A DNA stretch of 64,000 bases from Odontesthes bonariensis. Taxonomy: Eukaryota; Chordata; Actinopteri; Atheriniformes; Atherinopsidae. This document shows, piece after piece, positions 1-10,381 of this stretch; the first letter of the stretch is position 1, and each line of letters starts with the position of its first letter. Both the position numbers and the translations under genes were made by a program. Where the stretch lies: the NCBI RefSeq assembly GCF_027942865.1, contig NC_134516.1, forward strand, positions 25,317,322 to 25,381,321. Direction: 5' to 3'. The notes below the pieces were generated by a model. It ran no database searches. It was not told the origin of the DNA and saw only the letters and a program-made list of their open reading frames with translations.

Positions 1-146
1 ACTGGAAGTCCGGGCAAAGTAGGAAATAAGTGAACGGAATGTACACTCTAATACACAGTCAGTATTGTGAAGTGTTACCTAAAGTCCTCTGGCTGGCTGT
101 GATCACTTTTTTGTAGCCTATCATAATTTATATATTTATAAATTAT

Positions 147-181
147 GCAGTCCATCGCCTTAACCGCTTGGCCACCTCGTC
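147..181 (-). pseudogene. tRNA-Ser(GCT) 5' half, broken in the anticodon
   Basis: The minus strand reads the acceptor 5' strand GACGAGG, then a serine-type A box and D arm, up to GGACTGC. The match to vertebrate tRNA-Ser(GCT) stops there, after the first two anticodon bases, and an AT-only near-palindrome follows. No 3' half is adjacent. The same break occurs at 56724-56758, so it predates the inverted duplication. Confidence 0.8.
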
Positions 182-241
182 CTCTCTCTTATAAGTTTGA
201 CCATAAAAATTTCCATCTTAAACTACAGCTGGTATAATTTT

Positions 242-1624
242 CCCACAGAATTTTTGGAAACTATGACTATAATCCACGCGGCGTGAATTTGTGCGGCGTA
301 CATTTGTGCGACTGCAGATTTTATTTTATTTGATTGATTTGCACACATTCATTCAAATAAAAAAAAAATACACAATAAAACACACCAAATTAAAAAAAAG
401 GAATGTGTGCTGGAGATGTCAGAAACCCTTTTGGGCTTATGAGGAAACCTCATCTTGTCATTAAAACCCAATGATAACAATTGTAATAGAAAATATTTAC
501 AGGTTAAAACTAAACTTCATGAAAAATATGAATGGATCATATACAGTGAGGAATTATTCCTTTTTGAGAAACTTGAAAAGGTTTTCCTTGATAACAAAGG
601 GTGTGGGAAGTACACAATGAGTTCAGGAACACATCAGAAGTGTTTTGGTGTTGATTTCTTTAAAAACAAGAGAGCTATTACAAAATAAAAGTCTAAAATG
701 GAATTAACTATGCACACTGAGTAAATGTTCTACCTAAAATGATTTTTCTGGAAACTAAAAGACTGTGAAAGCTTTATAGTGAGTTCACAAACCCATCCGA
801 AGTGGTTTGGTGTTCATTGGTTGAATATCCAGTGAGAACAAAAAAAGGCGTTGCACTTTTGCGACGGTCCCTAAGCGCTCCGGCTGCCGTAGTTCACTTA
901 GAGTATATTCGGCGCGGTTACTCTGATCTTTCAGGCTTACTTTGGTGAGTTGATAAAGCCTGTGGTATGTTAGTCTTAGTTTTCTGTAAATATTAATACC
1001 ATCCTGAGGCTAATTGGTGAGGTTTTCGTGACGCTATTACAATTACAAAGCCGGAAAATAGGCGAATGTCGAATATAAAACCAACTTCACCCCGCTCCGC
1101 CTGGTCGGGATGGTTGAACCACACATGCGGGACGGATGAAACACCTTATTTTAAACAGAAACTATTGAGCTTACTATTTTTTTAAGCAACATACCGGACA
1201 ACATACTAGTGTATTCGTCATTGCTCAAATTTCACATTATTTCTCAGAATATAAATAGGTCAAAAAAATATGTTTGTCAACGAAATCACGATGATTACAG
1301 CTGATCTTTATGCATGCGCACCCACTAATCTATAACGTGTGTCAATCGCCCCGACAGCGACTAATAATACATAAATCTTTTTTGCCACTAAACTTCGAAA
1401 CTCTGACATTGCACACTTTAGGACATGTTTAATTACTAATTCACCTGTTGTATAGTCATATTGGTTGGTTTTCGAGGAAATCGCTGTGTTTCAAAAAAAA
1501 AAAAAATAATAAAATAAATAAATAAATAAATCGCTGTGTTTCAAACGATTGGCGGCCAAACTATGGCGGCCAAATGGAAACTATGGCGGGCCGCCATAGT
1601 TTCCTCAATGTATGGGAAACACTG
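242..1624. mobile_element. Unclassified ~1.4 kb insertion with 5 bp target duplication
   Basis: The right copy of the repeat runs straight through this point, while the left copy has 1383 extra bases. The insertion is flanked by ATTTT at 237-241 and 1625-1629. Its right end, read inwards on the minus strand, begins CAGTGTTTCCCATACATTG, a style common in DNA transposons; the left end is not a good inverted match. It may be a composite of several insertions. I see no coding sequence I can defend in it; the 77-codon frame at 455-688 resembles nothing I know. Confidence 0.55.
1478..1545 (+). repeat. A-rich 32 bp insert flanked by an 18 bp direct repeat
   Basis: The same 18 bases (core TCGCTGTGTTTC) occur at 1478-1495 and 1528-1545. 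Between them lie only 32 bases of A run and AAAT repeats. This is the layout of a target-site duplication around a retrotransposed tail with no body. Local duplication with slippage is the alternative. Confidence 0.6.
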
Positions 1625-3122
1625 ATTTTGATCTCAAAATTGAAGCCTCATTAGATACAATGGGCTTGCGTGCAGAGGGTATGAATTCATCCTCCTTTCA
1701 CAAAAATAGAAACATTATTATCTAAATGTGGTACCATGTAGGGATGTTTGAGGTTGTTTGATTTAAAATTGGGTGAAACAAAAGCAATTGCACTTAGGAT
1801 AAGTCAAATTTAGGGTTTGGGTTATTACAATCTCTTCAGTATATACCCAAATCAAGCAGCGCTTGACACTCTCCACGCCCGGCGTGACTCCAGACCGCTT
1901 AGGAGCCTTAAAACGGCCACTTGTCAGTCTGGGCTGATGACGAGGCTGGTAGTTGACCCGCTCTTTGTCTCCTTCAGGGAGAGCTGTCCACAGCTGGATG
2001 ACCTGGGTCACCTGCAGCTCAGTGAGGTAAGAAGCCTCACGGAGACCCACCAGGTAACCCGCCAGATCCTGGACCTTGTCCCACCCAGCGATCCCATCTG
2101 GTCCGAAGACTGCTCCCTAATAAATGAATTGATTAATAGTAATATATATGAAATAAAATGTCATTAGATTGAAATAGCCAGTAATGTGTCTTACCTGAGA
2201 AGTGTCAGGAAGCGCTGAAGGGCCAGCGACAGCATGTTGTCCTCCGTCATGTGACGTGGACGGCAGGTCAGCAGGTGATGGAGGGGCCTGAGGTGGTGAG
2301 GCCTGAGGACTCGTCATCAGCGATGAGGGCCTGTTCTCCAGATCACGGGAGAGGTCATCCTCGTGGAGCTCAGGAACGGTGATGTCGTTGAAGGTCTCCT
2401 CTTCAAACCCCTCATCCCGTACGTCCTCATCGCTGACTGCCTCCACCAGCCTGTCCTCCTCCTCTGGGCTCTGGAGCACAGGAGTCAGTGTGTTGCCGGT
2501 CTGGCTGTACAAGTACTCCATTCCCAGCAACTCACCTACAGAAACAACACATAAAACAGAAAGTAATTAATATTTCACCTTACATCTATCTAACAGTTTG
2601 TCTTCTCCTGGACAGCAGCTACACTTTCTCTTCCCGCTGCCTTTAATACATTAAAGGTTTAACTGATTAATAAATAGTGTTATTAAAGGTCACATTAATC
2701 ACGCTGTTCTTTTTCATGTTGAATGGGGCATTATTTCTTGCCTGTGTATGCTCCAGGCGTGCGATAACGCTCATCCCAGCATCTCCCGAGCACCCTTTGG
2801 CTGAGCTGGTCCACTGCCTCTCTCAGAGCGCTGCCGTAAGCGCGGAAAGCAGGTGCTCCTTTGACGGCGTCCTCCATCCGGTCATCATTCCAGCGCATCA
2901 GCCCTTCCAGGAGATACGCCTGGAAATGCGCATCACTGGCACTGGTTCCTGAAGGGAAATAAACAAAGAAGCGTTTGTCACATTCGTACAAGATATTCAC
3001 TACATATGACATACATATGCTGTGAAGGATCTGTAACATGTCATAGAATTATGTTAAAAAATAATTGTCTTTACAACCACACATTGAGACAAAATAGGTA
3101 GTAACCCATATGTAGGCAATAC

Positions 3123-3924
3123 CTGGAATAAATCTGTTCAGGTGGAGGTGGAAGGACTCCAGGGAGGTGGAGCCACGGGCACACCTGTAGCAGCACAGCT
3201 CCACACCGCCTTTCTTCAGGGTGCCTGTCCTGATGTAAAGTGGGAAGTCCTCTGGGTCTTGGATGCAGCCCACATGTTTCCTCTGCTCCTGCCATATCTG
3301 CTGGATCCGTTCATGGTCCAGCAGAGGAACGCCCAGAGTGTCCTTCCCACTTACACTGTCAAACAGACTGATCAGTGAGCCAATCAGTCTGGTGGTCTCC
3401 TCCACCCCTCTGGTCCTCCTCCTGCAGTGCAGCGCCAACTCCCTCCGGGTAATACGAGTGGTCAGCGCCTCCTCCGAGATGTGGCCGATCCTCCTTGCTG
3501 CCAGCTCACCCTCCTTGGCACGGCGCAGAGCAGCAACATCTTCCGGATCCCACTCAAAAATGCACGTGGACAGGCGTGCCATGAAGATGCTGTACATGAG
3601 ATGGGCCTCAGTTGTGACGCCTGCAGCAAACTGCCGCATGAAATGCCAGATATCAAGGCGCACCTGAAGCCCATCCCACTCTGAAAACATGGCCTTCACC
3701 CGACAAGGGCCATGCTGACTGCAGCAGTCTCTGTCCACGTACATCATTCTGGGTGGCGCCTCTCCTGCCACACTGTACCGCTTCATCAGGCCAGCTGCCA
3801 TCGCGTCCAGTGCTTGTCCCTCGCCGGCTGTCAGGACCGAGACAAGAACCTGACCGTGCTCGTTGCCCACATTCGTGCACCAGGCAGCTGTACCTGCAGC
3901 AGCACCAGCAAGTTTCTTGGTGAC
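3123..3924 (-). CDS. Transposase-like catalytic-core exon
   Basis: It follows the DSTKK that closes the 4352-4025 exon. It opens VTKKLAGAAAGTAAWCTNVGNE, then has YVDRDCC and LDIWHFMRQF, a helical basic region, CCYRCARGSTSLESFHLHL, and the donor at NRFIPG. The spacing of acidic residues (Asp in DSTKK, Asp in VDRD, Glu in SLESF) is what an RNase-H-like DDE/DDD nuclease would show; that reading is inference. The frame is open throughout. Confidence 0.65.
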
Positions 3925-4432
3925 CTATGCAGAAAAGATAAAGATTAGAAAGAAAAAAAAGAGTTCAAATCTGTATTCATTATGTATACACTCAGAATTC
4001 TGCTTATAAACAGAGCTGTGATACCTTTTTCGTGGAGTCCATCTTGAGGACAGAGCCAAAGATGCTGGTGATTTTGGCTTTGACCTCATGAAGTCGCCCA
4101 AGAACATCCCTGGCATACACGGCTAACAGCCACTTGGGCTTGGGAAGTGCAGGTAAGAGGGGAGGCTCAGCGAATGCAGGGGGGCGCACAACAGAGGACC
4201 TTGTGAATGGTTCACAAGCTGTGAGGTACTGCAGGACACGCTGCATCCATGTTTCGCTGTGTTGTTCCAGCAGCTTTTTGTACAGCTGAGTCACACTGTT
4301 GCCCATCGTCCTCTCCCTCATCATCCTCAGCACCCGGATGTCACATGAGTATCTAAGGGAAGGAAAGAGTGTAATGTCAAGAACAACTCAAATGCAAGCA
4401 CCTCATAATGGTTAACATTCATTATGAATGAC

Positions 4433-4973
4433 CTGTATGTAAGCAAAGCTGGAAACTGGCTGCGGTGGCCCATATCCAGCTGGCCTAAGATGTCCTCGGA
4501 CCAAGCAGGATACTTTTTAGAGCAGCCTTTGCACTCCAGGTACTCAGTGGCAAGGTCATACCACCCGTCAATGTCCAACAGCTTGCGCACCGTTTGGTAC
4601 AGCCCTGCTGCTGTTAGTCTGCGCTTGCCACAGGCTGGACGGACACAGACGAGAGGAAACAGCCACATCTTCTGGGGCATCCACAGGAAGACTGGCCGAC
4701 AGAAGAACTGGTCGGGTGAGGCGGGAGGCTGGCTGTGGATGAGGGGGGGCTGAGGAGGATGCCACCAAAGCTTCAGCGGAGCCACCAGCTCTGGCTTACC
4801 GGTTCGTGGGTTGGCCTTGAACAAGGTGCGCCGAATCCACTCCTGCTGGAAAGGTGGAAGCTGACTCTTCCAGTGACTGGGAAGCTCAGCCGGTGGCTGA
4901 TGAAGAACCAGACCCGGTATCGCTGCTGGTGGAGGATCGGCACCGGCCTCCAGATGCACAGTGGCTGCAAGAG
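4433..4973 (-). CDS. Cysteine-rich DUF6729-like exon
   Basis: The exon reads LAATVHLEAGA...LPSHWKSQLPPFQQEWIRR, a Trp/Pro-rich stretch (KLWWHPPQPP), and then CGKRRLTAAGLYQTVRKLLD, WYDLATEYLECKGC and HRSQFPALLTY. The CxxC and spaced Cys/Trp residues suggest a metal-binding fold in front of the catalytic core. It splices to 4352 through a split Arg codon (LTY-R-YSCD). Family identification is from memory. Confidence 0.65.
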
Positions 4974-6001
4974 CTGATGAAGGAGAAACGAGGCAAGCAG
5001 GCAGCAAAACAATATTAGATTAACCGTTGCGTTTGATAGTAAGATGCCATAAATGCAGCTCACAAACAGGCGCAGTGCAGAAATACTACAGACAGAAACT
5101 GAAGGAATAGTTTTAAGAAGCAAAGAACCCAGTGTACACTTTCTGATGCAAGAAATATGAAGCTGTGAATACAAGAAATGATGTTAAAAAAAGTAACAAT
5201 TAAATGGAATAGAGCAAGAAAAATGATGCAAAATGAATTCAGTAGTATTAATGATGCCCACAGATATGAAACATGCACACAGACACAGTAAAGAGACTAC
5301 GATTACTAATCGATTCTAATGGTTAGAACAACCCATGGCCACCGTCTGTGGGCTCAGAGGAGCTGAAGCGTGAATGAGAGGAGCATGCAGTGTAACTGCG
5401 AAAAATGCCATTAAATTTCAGGTGATTGTATTAGAGCACATGGGTGCGCAGAGTTAAGTGGAAGTGAGCTGAGGGAAGCAAAATCACAAAACAATAACCA
5501 GACACCTTTGTACATCCTTAAGGTTTGGAAGAAGTGCACTCAAAGAATGCATCCCGGTTGATAGAATTCTGTATTGTGAAGAAAAATATATTAAAACACA
5601 GAAGTTTTCCACAAAATAATACTTTTTAGTGTTGTCACTAAACATTCTCACAATATGTGTGTCATATGCCACACCTGTATTTAGCTGTGCTTCACATTGC
5701 TCTGCAGCAGATACCAGTTCCTCATCATCAACCTCAGAAGTGCCTGGAGAACAAATGTTTAAACCATCAGGCCTGCTGCTAACAACACACAGAGACAAAT
5801 GTACACAGGATGGTGCGTACTTACCAGAGGGGAAAAGCTGCCGTTGGGCCAAGTGTCCGGTCAGGGCTTTTGAAGGTGGTGGTAAGGGGCACTGTGGTGC
5901 TGGAGCTGCAAAAAGGTGGAGGCTCTGCGTTTTACTAGTCTGTAAAATGGTAAAGCTACACAAGTAGAACTGATGGAGGGAAAATTCAAACTGCTACTCA
6001 C

Positions 6002-7696
6002 AGGGTTTGGCTGGTGATGTCAGCTTTTTTGCCAGCTGTGAGGGAGACAAATGTTTGCTCCGTGCCAGCAGCGCTTTCACAGTGGCAGTTTTCCATGGGC
6101 CAGTTTGGCTTCCAGAGGAGGTGGAGGCTGCAGGTGGAGGTGCAGAGGAAGTGGAGGCTGCAGGTGGAGGTGCAGGGGAGGTGGAGGCTGCAGGTGGTGG
6201 TGCAGGGGAAATGGAGGCTGCAGGTGGTGCAGGGGAAGTGGAGGCTGCAGGTGGTGCAGGGGAGGTGGAGGCTGCAGGTGGAGGTGCAGGGGAAGTGGAG
6301 GCTGCAGGTGGTGCAGAGGAAGTGGAGGCTGCAGGTGGTGCAGGGGAAGTGGAGGCTGCAGGTGGAGGTGCAGGGGAGGTGGAGGCTGCAGGTGGTGCAG
6401 GGGAAGTGGAGGCTGCAGGTGGAGGTGCAGGGGAGGTGGAGGCTGCAGGTGGTGGTGCAGGGGAAATGGAGGCTGCAGGTGGTGCAGGGGAAGTGGAGGC
6501 TGCAGGTGGTGCAGAGGAAGTGGAGGCTGCAGGTGGTGCAGAGGAAGTGGAGGCTGCAGGTGGTGCAGGGGAAGTGGAGGCTGCAGGTGGTGCAGGGGAA
6601 ATGGAGGCTGCAGGTGGTGCAGGGGAAGTGGAGGCTGCAGGTGGTGCAGAGGAAGTGGAGGCTGCAGGTGGAGGCTGCAGGTGGTGCAGAGGAAGTGGAG
6701 GCTGCAGGTGGTGCAGGGGAAGTGGAGGCTGCAGGTGGTGCAGGGGAAGTGGAGGCTGCCGGTGGTGCAGGGGAAGTGGAGGCTGCAGGTGGTGCAGGGG
6801 AAGTGGAGGCTGCAGGTGGTGCAGGGGAAGTGGAGGCTGCAGGTGGTGCAGGGGAAGTGGAGGCTGCCGGTGGTGCAGAGGAAGTGGAGGCTGCAGGTGG
6901 TGCAGGGGAAGTGGAGGCTGCCGGTGGTGCAGGGGAAGTGGAGGCTGCCGGTGGTGCAGAGGAAGTGGAGGCTGCAGGTGGTGCAGGGGAAGTGGAGGCT
7001 GCCGGTGGTGCAGGGGAAGTGGAGGCTGCAGGTAGAGGTGCAGGGGAAGTGGAGGCTGCCGGTGGTGCAGGGGAAGTGGAGGCAGGTGTCTGTCTCTTTA
7101 AGACATATGCCTTGAACACGGCCATGTTGGTGTTGGGCCTGGCATCTGCTCTCAGCAGGTACTTAATGAGGGCCTGGGCCTCCCTGCTCTGGTCCTCATA
7201 AACCTCCTTCATGGAGCGGCCCTTGAAATCTCCAAACTCCACCATCAAACAGCCCGAGTCTCCAGTTTCCCGTGCTCTTGCCTGCATACCCTGCTTCTTC
7301 CTATACTTCTCCAGCTCCTCTGTCATCTCTCTGACTTGGGAAGTGTACTGCAGGAACAGCTGCTTATTTTGGGAAAGAGGGGTTTCTTGTGCTCTTTCAT
7401 TTGAAATACTATGCAATAAATATATTGCATAGCCAAGACTGTTCTCCAGGAGCCATCTAAATCTCTGGCCTTGGTACATACCAAACTGAAGCTGGCAGTG
7501 AGCCAGTACTAAAAAGTCATCAGTTTGGTCTCCACCATGGCCAGTGACAAAGCTGCTGGCCTCTGCCAGCACCTCCTCTTTTGGTTTAGCTCTTCCAGAC
7601 CTGACACTGCCAAAGCTCTTTGCCTCCTCCGACGGCGCCATGAGCAGTCTGGTTGAACTGGCTGACTGGCGGCGAAAAACTGGATACGCATACATT
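6002..7696 (-). CDS. First visible exon: N-terminal domain plus PAST minisatellite
   Basis: The exon follows an acceptor at 7697-7698 and opens with ATG TAT GCG (MYAYP), so translation may start here or in an unseen upstream exon. About 200 ordinary residues come first, including LVLAHCQLQFGMYQG and MVEFGDFKGRSMKEVYED. Then follow ~40 copies of an eight-residue AASTSPAP-like unit. After the repeat, in the original frame, comes GPWKTATVKALLARSKHLS, which joins exon 2 in phase. The donor is CAAACCCT|GTGAGT at 6001-6000. Confidence 0.7.
6119..7086 (-). repeat. 24/27 bp coding minisatellite
   Basis: Roughly 40 tandem copies of a GC-rich 24 bp unit (core TGGAGGCTGCAGGTGG on the plus strand), with some 27 bp variants, encode AASTSPAP-like octapeptides on the minus strand. 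Because the unit is a multiple of three and lacks stops in all frames, long spurious frames appear on both strands. One irregular unit near 6660 carries an extra 13 bp. Confidence 0.95.
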
Positions 7697-8035
7697 CTGT
7701 GAATGAAAATTTTGAAAAAATGTGTAAATTCAACTGTAACAGAGGCTGCCCCCCTCACTCATTAAACAAACAAACACAGAGCAGCTGCACACAGAGCTGA
7801 GGGAAAGTGTTAGTCTTATCTGTCTATATTGGTTTTAATACATGCAGCGGCAGGTCTAGGATGATTGCTGTGATGTTTATTAACTGTACTCTGTAACTCT
7901 AATGCTAACACTTATTCGCGTTGTATGGTAGCATGACAGCTACGTTAGACTTCTATTAGTTTGTTGACCTACCGAGCTACATTTTTAAAAACAGAACTGT
8001 CTCCTGGCACTACTCCATCTATCCATCCATCCATC
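7697..8035. other. Gene-free stretch ending in an (ATCC)n microsatellite
   Basis: This is the upstream flank of the transposase-like gene. I see no convincing first exon or promoter. The last ~20 bases are an (ATCC)n run into which the LTR element inserted; the run resumes at 17236. Confidence 0.6.
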
Positions 8036-10381
8036 TGTAACAGTCACAGTGCCGTGTGGATTAAGAGTTTTTCAAACTTTGACAAAACCAACATTCCTGT
8101 GGGGGATGTTTACGTATGTGGATATAAACCAGATCTTCATTTTCTTTCCACAAAGGAAAAAGAGACAGAAACTGCCTAATTTACGTTGATCTTCTACCCT
8201 CTTTAGAGTTTTTGGGGAGTCGAACTCGCAACAGACACTTGCCATAAAAATTGGAAAACTCAAATGAACAAAGGATCTTTCTGTTGGAGACCTCACTATC
8301 TTATCTTCACCATGAATCGAATTGACATTTTAACACCCTCTCCCACCAGAGAGAGAGACCAGATATACTCATGAACTGAGAAGACTCACTTTTAGTCAAA
8401 TCTTAAACTATATTAAATGTGTTTGATAACCGTGTACAATTTCTTTCAGGTTTCCAGCTTGATCACAAGACGCATATAGAGACAATTTGTACGATTCTGG
8501 CTTAAACATTGACAAAGAACTGATTTTGGTGGAAAATGCCCAACCTGCCTGATGGAACCACATTGCCCCCTAGTGGTCTGCAGTGTTGATTAGTTGAACA
8601 TATAAAATCCCAAAGGACTCAGTAAAATGGATATGGAATGGACAATATATGCAGCTAGTGACTTCTAACGATGTCCCTTCGGTATCTATTTGGTATTTGT
8701 TTAGTGTCCCCATTGTTAACACAGAAATTAGCATTGTGTAATTCAATATTCATATGTCACGATTTCATAGATATTCATCTGAATTTTGAAAGTCATAATT
8801 GTCTTTATCATGTGTGTTATTTTGATGTCTTTATATTACAAGTCTATGTTATATCTTTAATCTGCATATCTTAACAAGATGTGGTGTTTTCAGAATCACA
8901 GAGACAAATGTTCTATGAGATGGGAGTAATGGAGAAACACGGAGTTCTTTGTCTAAATCCAGAAATCCCCCTAGCACAGATCACCTTACAGAGACATGCA
9001 CACAGTTCAAGCATGTCATTGGCTGAAAAAGTAGTGTAAGCCCCGCCTCCGAGAGTCAAAACCCGGAACCGCGGAAAACACAGTCTCTCTTGCCTTCTTG
9101 CCCTCTTGCGCTCGTGTGCTCTGGCTCGCTTCAGGCGTCTGCGCTTGCCCTCTTGTGCTCTGGATCTTGTTCCAGAAGGGTTCCAACCCAGAGTTTCAGA
9201 AGGAGATTTGAGCAGAAAACAGCTGCTCATAGACTTTTAGAAATGGTTTAAGCAGAAGAGAAGAGCTCGCCGGAGTTTGGGAGTTTTCCATAATCTCAGG
9301 AGAGAACGGAAGGACGTGTGGATAACGATGCAGCGGACGACCGGAGGAGACCCTCCAGAACCCAGTGAGACCCCGGAGACGAGAAAGAAAGATCCGAACA
9401 AAGAAACAGATTGAAATACTCTGAAGATGCACGTTTTACGTGTTTGTGTTCGTCCCTCGCCATCCACGTCCTTCTACGTCGCACGTCCCAACCTCCGCTG
9501 TTTCACGCCATCATCACCTTTTCCTACCAAGAAAGCCAACTCCAAGCAACCTTTTATTAATCTTCTGTGAACTTAAGTTCACTTCATCAGAGAAAGCAGC
9601 AACGGACCAACTCTGACACAACGATGGATTTGATCATCCCACAGTAAAGCCCTCGACATCATCGTCCCCGTTTCCCGGTGAAAGAAGCAACTGAGAAGTC
9701 CGCTAAAGTCAGCCACCACAGCCAGGAAGGCCCAGAGAGCGGAAGAGAAATCCCCTCGGACCCGCGTGGCCGCTACCATTGGTCCGAACCGACTGAACAG
9801 AACTTCAGCACAGTAAGACCGACCCGTTTTCACCTTAAAGTGGGTTAGATGGATGTCTCGAGGCTTTCACAGAATGATAAATTAATCCGAAATGTCAGTA
9901 CAGTATTTAGATTCAAATAGTCAGCCAACCCAAACTATTTGAATAAATCCAGTATTTTCCCATTCCCCATATTTTATTTTATATTCACTAAGTGTTTTAT
10001 ATAATCACCCATATTCAATGCATCTCCTGTTTGTTTAAAGGTTCATGTCTAAGATCATATCATTGTAATAAACAGCTCATATATCTATATATATGTTATA
10101 ATCACAGATTGTGTCGTATGCTTTCTTTACGTAATGTCTGTCCAACCAAACGAGAACTTCACGAAAGTAGCGAGATATGAGACTGAATATTAATTGAATA
10201 TTAATTTAACACCAGGATCGTAAGATTTCGAACAGTTTTCCGACCTGACTGTGACTTAAAATTAAGTCAAAACCTAGGTTGGTGGTGCCCCCTGAATTCG
10301 AGGTAAGGTTTATTTGAGACTGTAAGAACATCTCATAAATCCTTATATTTAATAGGTATATAAATACCCGGTAACGCTACA
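8036..10381 (+). repeat. 5' LTR
   Basis: It starts TGTAACAGTCACAG and ends GGTAACGCTACA. It is almost identical to the 3' LTR. The short frames inside it recur at the same places in the other LTR and have no credible product. Confidence 0.92.

Larger units (their letters stand above)
1..1848. repeat. Left arm of an inverted repeat (tRNA-Ser(GCT)-bearing segment)
   Basis: Bases 1-241 and 1625-1848 read, as reverse complement, like 56447-57180 at the other end of the window. The 1383 bp between them is absent from the right copy. The homology stops at the same base in both copies (ATTTGGGTATATAC), which suggests a real segment end. Here that end abuts the truncated transposase-like gene; in the right copy it abuts other sequence. 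Position 1 is the window edge, so the arm may continue outwards. Confidence 0.8.
1849..7696 (-). pseudogene. Transposase-like multi-exon gene (DUF6729-type teleost family), 3'-truncated
   Basis: Nine exons join in phase on the minus strand: 7696-6002, 5905-5825, 5743-5675, 4973-4433, 4352-4025, 3924-3123, 2948-2742, 2535-2195 and 2116-1849. Every junction has AG acceptors and GT donors, except a GC donor after 2742. The order is an N-terminal domain, a Pro/Ala/Ser/Thr repeat, a cysteine-rich WY...CxxC domain (the part I recall as DUF6729), then a core with acidic residues in DSTKK, VDRDCC, LDIWHF and SLESFH. That core looks like an RNase-H-fold transposase (inference). The last exon has the family-typical GAVFGPDGIAGWDK and ends at VESVKRCL, where the inverted-repeat segment begins, so the C terminus is lost. 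A 13 bp repeat-unit insertion near 6660 also shifts the frame inside the minisatellite. No terminal repeats were found. It could be a domesticated gene or a large transposon remnant. Confidence 0.75.

Noticed and set aside
455-688. 77-codon frame in the left-arm insertion
   Set aside because: AT-rich, no similarity, inside an unclassified insertion.
6007-7201. Plus-strand frames of 342-395 codons (VEAAGGAGE, RLQVVQGKW types)
   Set aside because: They are shadows of the stop-free minisatellite; the splice sites and conserved domains are on the minus strand.
8671-9833. Short frames inside the LTRs
   Set aside because: They occur identically in both LTRs because the LTRs are nearly identical, with no recognisable domain.
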